From Gammaproteobacteria bacterium (GTDB taxonomy: Bacteria; Pseudomonadota; Gammaproteobacteria; Pseudomonadales; Azotimanducaceae), in contig JAUIAV010000005.1 in NCBI GenBank assembly GCA_030425195.1, forward strand, positions 1 to 64,000: a DNA stretch of 64,000 nucleotides, read 5' to 3'. Shown here piece after piece: positions 58,685-64,000 of the stretch (position 1 is its first letter; every line of letters begins with the position of its first letter). The notes beneath the pieces were generated by a model, which saw only the letters and a program-made list of their open reading frames with translations, was not told where the DNA came from and ran no database searches. A program made the position numbers and the translations under genes.

Positions 58685-59749
58685 TCAACCCTGCAAAGCC
58701 TTGTCCAGCAGACTCAGGTAGTGAGATCCGAGCCGTGACGGGCTGAAGGATTCCAGGCGACGCTCCATTCCCTCGAGTACCTTCTGCCGCTCTTCCGAAC
58801 CACCAGCCAGATGCCGCAATCCACGCACCGCACCCGGAACATCTCCGTCGTCGTAGATCCAGCCCGATTCTCCGGATTCGACGAATTCCGCAACCGCACC
58901 GGAGCGGCGGGAAACGGCCGGCACGCCACACCGGGCTGCCTCGTGTACGACCATCCCGAAGGACTCCGAGATCGAGCACTGCAGAAGCATGCCGCCGCCC
59001 GCCGCAACTTCGCGGTACAGCGACGGCATCTCCGCATATGGCACGTTGTGCAGCCATCGGACGACGCGGGTCAGCCCGTAGTCCAGCACTCGATCGAGAA
59101 ACTCGTTCATGTCCCGGTCGGGCAACCGTCCACCGGTGACGAAGTAGGCCCGCGGGTCTTTCAGCTCGGCGAAGTACTCCCGCATGATCTGCAGCGCCTC
59201 CTCCCAGTTCTTGTGCTCTGAAAGTTTTCCTACCCAGATGAGGTCTGCCGACCTGCTGGACGGACCCGGAGAGAAGAGATCCGCATCGACGATGTTGGCG
59301 CACACCTGGACCTGACTGTCGGGCACGGCGGGAAATCGGTGCAGTATCTGCGCCTTGAGCCATTCCGACGGGACGACGACCATCCTGCAGGCTGTCAGCG
59401 CTTCGTTGCTGTTTTTTAGAATCACGGACTCGATCCCGCTGTGGATCTCATAGATCAGCGCGGTCCGGAGATCGGCAACCGCGAGGCTGGTGGCGAGTTC
59501 CGGCATGTCGACGATCGACACGACGTCGTAGTCGTCCGCCAGCTCACCGACCGCATCGAGCTCGGCCCGGGACACGGTGACGTCTGCCATGCCGTTGGCA
59601 AGCAGATCGTCGACCCCGCCATAATCGACGCCGAAGAGACCGTGAACCTCGTAGCCGGCTGATCGCAAGGCAGACAGGCGCTGCTTGATGGCCGAAGAAA
59701 CACCGCCGAGGTTACAGAACGGGTAGACGTAGAGCAGCCGTCTGGACAA
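58685..59749 (-). CDS. glycosyltransferase family 4
   Basis: 354 aa. TTG 59749, one base after the stop of the previous gene, gives LSRRLLYVYPFCNLGGVSSAIKQRL; the 26 extra residues of the track ORF run into that gene. GT-B fold with acceptor-side N-half and DLIWVGKLSEHKNWEEALQIM, then the donor-binding Glu-x7-Glu in SESFGMVVHEAARCGVPAV and GAVAEFVESGESGWIYDDGD. Probably cytoplasmic face of the membrane, adding a sugar to a lipid-linked glycan. Part of a three-gene minus-strand operon (60716 to 57054). Confidence 0.88.
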   Translation of the reverse strand: MSRRLLYVYPFCNLGGVSSAIKQRLSALRSAGYEVHGLFGVDYGGVDDLLANGMADVTVSRAELDAVGELADDYDVVSIVDMPELATSLAVADLRTALIYEIHSGIESVILKNSNEALTACRMVVVPSEWLKAQILHRFPAVPDSQVQVCANIVDADLFSPGPSSRSADLIWVGKLSEHKNWEEALQIMREYFAELKDPRAYFVTGGRLPDRDMNEFLDRVLDYGLTRVVRWLHNVPYAEMPSLYREVAAGGGMLLQCSISESFGMVVHEAARCGVPAVSRRSGAVAEFVESGESGWIYDDGDVPGAVRGLRHLAGGSEERQKVLEGMERRLESFSPSRLGSHYLSLLDKALQG

Positions 59750-59750
59750 T

Positions 59751-60716
59751 CTAAACCGCCACGGCGATGCCGGTATCCGGTCCGGAATCGGAAAGTGTCG
59801 ACAGATACCTGGCCTTGGTGCTGTCACCGCTGCCTCGGAATTCGAACGACCAGCCGTTGGCGACGAAGTAATTCGCGGACAGCACCGAATAGTATCCGGT
59901 CTGATCGACGGTCAGCGTGCGTGAAACGCCGGAACCGACGGTAGCAGCAATCTGCTGATAGCTGTCGTCAAAAAGATCGACGCTGAAGCGGTGCACGTCG
60001 GCGCTCCCGTCGCCATCCGTCCCGTCGCAGAAGAACAGACCGGTTCCCTCGACAGGCGGGGCCTGGCTGTCACCCAGACGGCCCTGATACCAGACGGTGA
60101 CGGGAGAACGGCCATCGAGGGCTTCGATGACGGAAAAGAGTGTTTTCCGCTGGACGTCGATCGTCTCACCGATCGCTCTGACAGACAGGTCCGATACGAG
60201 AACGTTTCCATCCGCGGACCAGCCGACGAGATATACGCGCATCACCGCCGCACCATCGGGCGGGTCGACTGCCAGTCGGAAAGTCTCGCCTTCCGGCGAA
60301 GCCGGCAGATAGCTGAAGAAGCCCCAGCGGCCGGAAAAAGTGAAGCCGCTTTCCTCCCAGCCTATGGTCTCCCGAGCTTTGTCCAGATACTCAATCGAGA
60401 GCAGGACCGCTTTTGCCTGACTGATCTCGCTCGAAAGGCGCATTCTGATCTCGCAGCGATGGCCTTCAGAGAGATCAAGCTCTGTGGTCGTCTGACGGTT
60501 TTTCCAGAGCATGGCAGTCCCCGCCTGCACCGGCAGCCACATTTTCAGATCTGCAAGGAACGAGGCCCCTTCCCTGAGGACGATCTTGAGGAACTGCCGG
60601 AGCAGCAGCCCGGTCCGCAACAGTCTGGAAGAAGTGATCCTGGATCTTTCTTCCTGAGCCCGGCGCAACTCGGCGACGGCCGCAGCTAACTCACGGTCGG
60701 AACTGACAGTGCTCAT
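59751..60716 (-). CDS. uncharacterised protein with coiled coil and beta-sandwich-like domain
   Basis: 321 aa from ATG 60716 (MSTVSSDRELAAAVAEL); the track start lies in the upstream repeat region. Residues about 5-60 are a charged helix or coiled coil (ELAAAVAELRRAQEERSRITSSRLLRTGLLLRQFL). Residues about 70-190 form a beta domain (ELDLSEGHRCEIRMRLSS; LLSIEYLDKARETIGW; AAVMRVYLVGWSADGNVLVSDLSV) resembling the N-terminal domain of the glycosyltransferase at 57054. A second beta region follows to the end (VTVWYQGRLGDSQAPPVEG; SGVSRTLTVDQTGYYSVLSANYFV). No signal peptide. Not recognised; context suggests glycan binding or assembly. Confidence 0.7.
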   Translation of the reverse strand: MSTVSSDRELAAAVAELRRAQEERSRITSSRLLRTGLLLRQFLKIVLREGASFLADLKMWLPVQAGTAMLWKNRQTTTELDLSEGHRCEIRMRLSSEISQAKAVLLSIEYLDKARETIGWEESGFTFSGRWGFFSYLPASPEGETFRLAVDPPDGAAVMRVYLVGWSADGNVLVSDLSVRAIGETIDVQRKTLFSVIEALDGRSPVTVWYQGRLGDSQAPPVEGTGLFFCDGTDGDGSADVHRFSVDLFDDSYQQIAATVGSGVSRTLTVDQTGYYSVLSANYFVANGWSFEFRGSGDSTKARYLSTLSDSGPDTGIAVAV

Positions 60717-60813
60717 CGGCTCAGGTAGACTTCCGCAGGACGTCGAATTATCGCCCTTCGTCTTGGCAAATTCCACACGCCGCACACCCGGACGCCGTAT
60801 ACATGCCGCACCG

Positions 60814-60857
60814 ACGCCGCATGAACGCCGCATAGACGCCGCATAGACGCCGCATAG
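60814..60857. repeat. four 11-bp direct repeats in a divergent intergenic region
   Basis: ACGCCGCATGA followed by three exact ACGCCGCATAG units, head to tail, ending three bases before the ATG at 60861; looser copies extend to about 60790. Unit length is close to one helical turn. They lie between two divergently transcribed genes. Confidence 0.88.
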
Positions 60858-60860
60858 TAA

Positions 60861-62630
60861 ATGAACCGACCACCAACGCCATCTGACACGCGGCCCGCGT
60901 CCGGAGTCCCTGGAACCGCCAGATGGCTGGTTTCACTGTCGATGAAGATGTTCCGGAGCTCGCCCTACGTCACGGTTCAGGTCATCTGCTTCACGCTGCT
61001 GGCTCAGGTCTGCCAGCTGCTGGCCATGCTGCTTCCGCTCAAGGTCATCCTCATGATGGGCTCAGACGGCATCCCGTCTTTCTTTCCTTCGTTCATGCAG
61101 ACCATGGAGAGAACGTCGCTCGTCATCGGGCTCAGCTTCGGTGCCGTTCTGCTGTATCTGGCCTATCTGGGAATGGCGACCGCCGCAGACCGCACCGCCG
61201 CCATCGGCGCCGCCTCACTCAATCGGCGGAATCAGAAGCTCGCCCTGTTCCCCAATCAGGAAGACTTCACCCGCGAGATCTACGCTCGCGTCGCCAGATC
61301 TTCGGCCGGACTCATCTTCACCCTGCTCGCTCTGACGGGGATCGGCATCGTCTACCCTCACCTCGCGGCAACGGCCGCGCTGTTCCTCCTGCTCGCCGGG
61401 GTCGTCGCAACCTATCTGAACAGCCGCTTCGAGCCGTTCCGCCAATGGCTGTCCTCACACTATGCGCCTCTGATCGGCAATCTCGCAGCAGCCTGTCTCT
61501 TCGTCTGCCTGGGAGTGGCCATTTACGACTATCTGAACGGCACGTTTCCGCCGTTTCTCTTCGCCGTCATATCGATTCTGCTCACCCGACAGTACCTCAC
61601 CAAGCTTCAGGCAAGCCTGATAGAAATGTTCCGTCTCGTCGGGCAGCGCGCGAAGCTCGACAGCCTCGTTTTCTTCTCCGTGCCCTTTGCGGGGCAGGGT
61701 AAGCGCATCAGCGAAAAAGACATTCTGGATCCCGAAACCCTCGAGACCTGGCTGCCGGACTTTCTGGGTTCAGCCACGGGCAGAGAGACCCGGATCCTGG
61801 GTACGCAGTGGGTTCAGCTTGGGTCTCCCATGGCTCTGCTCTTCGAATGCCGTACTCGGGACGCAGCCGGTGACGGGTACTACTACGTGAAGATATATCC
61901 TCGATCGAATCGCCACCTGGCTGAGCACGAACGCATGCTCGCCCGGGAGCCGGGGGCGCTGGAGCTGATGCCCGAACTCGTCGGGAACATGCGCATGGGC
62001 GACGATGAATGCCTGCTCTTCTCCGCCCTCGGAACATCCGGTGTTCCGAACGATCAGTTCAGCCGGCTTCACCAGCAGATGCTGAAGACCACCGCACGGT
62101 TCAAACCGTCGTCCGGACTCGCTCGCGCCTACTCGCGCTCGAAAGTCCGCATGATCGAACGGATCGATGAGGATCTGTGCGGTCTGCTGAGGCTGGCGGC
62201 GACCTCGGCCGAAGAGCGTCAGCAGGTGAATGACTTTCAGCGGCGGCTGCCTTCCCTCAGGAACGAGGTCGACAACCTGCCGCTGTGGCTGTTCAGCCCG
62301 GATCTGAATGGCAATACGCTCCGGATCGGCCCGCAGGGAAATCCCCTCTGTCTGCATTGGCCCAGATGGTCGATCGAGCCGCTCGGAGCCGGCCTGCCAA
62401 TTGCCCTGCTGCCGGAGCTGGAGACCGTCCTCGAGCTCGACAGCGGACACCGTCCCGACCTGAAGGGCGCCAGTCCGATCCACATCAGGCTGGCCGCCTA
62501 CCTCTTCAGGCTCGATCGTTTGTGCGGTCGCAACCGCTATCGGGATGGCCTCAGGCTGCTGCCTTTCATTCTGTCGCCGGAGTATGCCGCGAACGACGTT
62601 CCGTCGTCCGTCATGACATCCGACTACTGA
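60861..62630 (+). CDS. polytopic membrane protein: ABC-exporter-membrane-domain-like N-terminus with kinase-fold-like C-terminus
   Basis: 589 aa. Residues about 30-280 hold six hydrophobic segments (VQVICFTLLAQVCQLLAMLL; LVIGLSFGAVLLYLAYLG; AGLIFTLLALTGIGIVYP; AATAALFLLLAGVVATYL; IGNLAAACLFVCLGVAIY; FLFAVISILLTRQYLTKL) spaced like a type-I ABC exporter membrane domain, but no ATPase follows. After that, GYYYVKIYPRSNRHLAEHERML resembles the Lys/Glu pair of a kinase or aminoglycoside-phosphotransferase fold, with DDECLLFSALG as hinge. LHWPRWSIEPLGAGLPI stands where a DFE/DW metal segment would be, with His for the Asp. Domain calls are my pattern reading. Start ATG 60861 follows the 11-bp repeats. 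Confidence 0.72.
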   Translation: MNRPPTPSDTRPASGVPGTARWLVSLSMKMFRSSPYVTVQVICFTLLAQVCQLLAMLLPLKVILMMGSDGIPSFFPSFMQTMERTSLVIGLSFGAVLLYLAYLGMATAADRTAAIGAASLNRRNQKLALFPNQEDFTREIYARVARSSAGLIFTLLALTGIGIVYPHLAATAALFLLLAGVVATYLNSRFEPFRQWLSSHYAPLIGNLAAACLFVCLGVAIYDYLNGTFPPFLFAVISILLTRQYLTKLQASLIEMFRLVGQRAKLDSLVFFSVPFAGQGKRISEKDILDPETLETWLPDFLGSATGRETRILGTQWVQLGSPMALLFECRTRDAAGDGYYYVKIYPRSNRHLAEHERMLAREPGALELMPELVGNMRMGDDECLLFSALGTSGVPNDQFSRLHQQMLKTTARFKPSSGLARAYSRSKVRMIERIDEDLCGLLRLAATSAEERQQVNDFQRRLPSLRNEVDNLPLWLFSPDLNGNTLRIGPQGNPLCLHWPRWSIEPLGAGLPIALLPELETVLELDSGHRPDLKGASPIHIRLAAYLFRLDRLCGRNRYRDGLRLLPFILSPEYAANDVPSSVMTSDY

Positions 62631-63835
62631 GCAGCAACGCCGAGCAGGATGTCGAGCAGATTCCGAGACTGAACCTCCCGGCTGAATGACGGGGACGCCT
62701 GTCGTCCGGACTGCCCCAGTTTCTCAACCAGTCCGGGCACATCTCTGAGCTCTGCAATCGCTTCCACCATCCTCTTCACGTCCCCAGCCGGTACGTGAAC
62801 GCCACATCCCCATGACGCCAGCAGCTCAGAGGCGTCTCCTGGTGGTGCTGCCAGCAGAACCGGCTTGCCCATCGCCATCGCCTCGAAGATCTTTGAGGGT
62901 ATGGCCGTCTCCAGCAGGGGCAGATCGCGCAGGGCCACGAGTGACACGTCACAGCGCCCGATCACTGCCGGCATGAGCTGGCGGGGTTGAGGTGGAACGA
63001 AGTAGACGTTCTCGATCTGCCGCTCCGCCCGACGATCCACGAGCGCCTGGTGCTGAGCGCCGTCCCCGACGAAGAGAAACGCCACATCAGGCATCTGTTC
63101 AGCAACCTCCAGCACGAATTCCAGTCCGTGTGCGAGCCCCTGAGTACCAAAGTAACCCACAATGAAGCGCTGGTTCATATCCGGCAGCACATCCGGTTCA
63201 GCCGGAGCGGCAGGCGAGAACAGTTCGAGCTCCACACCATTCAGAACCACCTCCACCGTCGATGGGTCGAAACCGCGCCCGGTGATCTCGGTCCGGAATC
63301 CTTCGGTAAGGCAGACGATTTTCGCTGCCCGCCGGTACATGAACTCCTCCAGCTGCCGCAGCACCCAGAACGTCGGCGACTTCCACATCGTACCCAGAGA
63401 TACGGCGAAAGCCGGCCAGAGGTCTCCTATCTCGAGCACGAAGGGCCGCCCTCGGAGAAGCGCAGCCAGGCAACCGGCAAGCCCGGCGAAGAAATTTGGC
63501 GATGCTGCGACCACCACATCTGCCTGCTTGTGCAGAGTGGCGACGGGAGTGGCCGTGAACAGGAAGCTCAGAAGATCCAGCTGCCGCTTCCATTTCCCTT
63601 TGTTCTCGGCCATGTAGGTCTTCACCCGGATCACACGGACGCCCCCGATATCCTCCGTCTGGTACCAGCTGTTCCGGTAGCCCGGAAAAACCCTGCCTCT
63701 GGGAAAGTTGGGTACGCTTGTCACCACGGTAACGTCGTGCCCCCAACTCACCCAGTACTTTGCGCGTTCGAAGACACGGCTTGCCGCCGCATTGGTCTCC
63801 GGGTGGAAGAAGTCCGTTACGAAGAGAATCCGCAC
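62624..63835 (-). CDS. glycosyltransferase family 4 (WbuB-like)
   Basis: 403 aa from GTG 63835. GT-B enzyme: MRILFVTDFFHPETNAAASRV, GHDVTVVTSVPNFPRGRVF, VEVVLNGVELELFSP, then IVGYFGTQGLAHGLEFVLEVA and donor site ETAIPSKIFEAMAMGKPVL. The N-terminal pattern resembles WbuB and related O-antigen/capsule transferases that use N-acetyl-fucosamine-type donors; the actual sugar cannot be told. Convergent with the membrane/kinase-like gene (stops overlap by seven bases). Six bases after the partial gene at the window end. Confidence 0.92.
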   Translation of the reverse strand: MRILFVTDFFHPETNAAASRVFERAKYWVSWGHDVTVVTSVPNFPRGRVFPGYRNSWYQTEDIGGVRVIRVKTYMAENKGKWKRQLDLLSFLFTATPVATLHKQADVVVAASPNFFAGLAGCLAALLRGRPFVLEIGDLWPAFAVSLGTMWKSPTFWVLRQLEEFMYRRAAKIVCLTEGFRTEITGRGFDPSTVEVVLNGVELELFSPAAPAEPDVLPDMNQRFIVGYFGTQGLAHGLEFVLEVAEQMPDVAFLFVGDGAQHQALVDRRAERQIENVYFVPPQPRQLMPAVIGRCDVSLVALRDLPLLETAIPSKIFEAMAMGKPVLLAAPPGDASELLASWGCGVHVPAGDVKRMVEAIAELRDVPGLVEKLGQSGRQASPSFSREVQSRNLLDILLGVAAQ

Positions 63836-63841
63836 CCGAGC

Positions 63842-64000
63842 TCAGCCAGGCGATACAGTGATGGCGCTTCGCCGGAGCGCTGTCACATAGGCGCTCAGCA
63901 GGGCGGGCACCTGAGAAGACCAGTCCAGGTGCGGTGCTGCATTCAGCGCGGCTTCTGACAGCCGGGCACGGAGCTCCGGGTCCTCTGTCAAACGGGTAAG
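63842..64000 (-). CDS. C-terminal end of a probable glycosyltransferase (gene continues past window)
   Basis: Only the last 52 codons are present (TRLTEDPELRARLSEAALNAAP... to SAITVSPG and TGA at 63842). The helical pattern, with DPELRARLSEAAL, HLDWSSQVPALLSAY and a C-terminal Tyr-containing helix, is that of the closing helices of GT4 glycosyltransferases, where this stretch follows the donor-binding domain. It is too short for the ORF track. It overlaps nothing and precedes the WbuB-like gene by six bases, so it is probably in the same operon. Confidence 0.75.
   Translation of the reverse strand, partial: LTRLTEDPELRARLSEAALNAAPHLDWSSQVPALLSAYVTALRRSAITVSPG

Noticed and set aside
57054-59363. 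769-aa single protein as given in the ORF track
   Set aside because: The first 228 residues are Arg/Gly-rich out-of-frame translation of the GT4 gene 58685-59749; the true start is ATG 58679.
60790-60857. CRISPR-like array
   Set aside because: The 11-bp units are directly contiguous without spacers, so they are simple tandem repeats.

Overview
The window is a densely packed, GC-rich chromosomal segment from a gammaproteobacterium. The gene neighbourhoods are the classic ones of that class: mraZ-rsmH-ftsL, rnpB-rsmI with divergent lpoA-yraN, sspAB-petABC-rplM/rpsI-zapE, mlaFEDCB-ibaG-murA-hisGD, lptCAB-rpoN-hpf-ptsN-rapZ-npr, mreBCD-maf-rng-yhdP-tldD with pmbA, and gatCAB. I cannot fix the order or genus. 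The homodimeric-type glycyl-tRNA synthetase and the absence of kdsD between the sodium/calcium exchanger and kdsC point away from the enterobacteria and toward a deep-branching lineage. No tRNA, rRNA, CRISPR array, prophage or insertion sequence is visible. The only structural RNA gene I can support is rnpB.

Layout. 1-3282 (minus): start of the dcw division/cell-wall cluster with a strong sigma70 promoter and MraZ-type operator repeats, RNase P RNA and rsmI. 3307-5510 (plus): lpoA and yraN. 5561-11865 (minus): stringent-starvation proteins, the cytochrome bc1 complex, ribosomal proteins S9/L13 and ZapE. 11909-18581 (minus): histidine biosynthesis (hisGD), murA and the Mla phospholipid-retrieval operon. 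18785-27149 (plus): exchanger, KdsC, Lpt lipopolysaccharide-transport genes, sigma54 and the nitrogen-PTS genes, MgtE. 27151-39115 (mostly minus): TldD/PmbA protease pair, DarP, YhdP, RNase G, Maf and the Mre rod-shape operon. 39254-42446 (plus): GatCAB. 42443-49271: metabolic genes (CBS protein, DUF35/thiolase pair, phosphoesterase, SDR, glycyl-tRNA synthetase with an ACT-domain regulator).

49268-64000 is the accessory part, apparently a surface-glycan locus. It holds a UDP-sulfoquinovose-synthase homologue, an OmpA-type lipoprotein, WecB and WecC (UDP-ManNAcA synthesis), a PAPS-type sulfotransferase and a lipoprotein with heparinase II/III-like motifs. It also holds four glycosyltransferases (one cut by the window end, one fused to a beta-sandwich-like domain), a protein sharing that domain, and a membrane protein that looks like an ABC-exporter membrane domain joined to a kinase-fold remnant. 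Read together, these suggest a sulfated or sulfonated, uronic-acid-containing polysaccharide with its own periplasmic lyase. That is an inference from family membership and proximity and is the most interesting part of the window.

Two housekeeping genes appear to lack any normal start codon: yraN (CTG proposed) and mreC (ATC proposed). Several ORF-track entries had starts that were too long (rsmH, rsmI, lpoA, ibaG, kdsC, pmbA, darP, mreB, the phosphoesterase, the OmpA lipoprotein and three glycan genes). I trimmed these using overlaps, ribosome sites and family N-termini.
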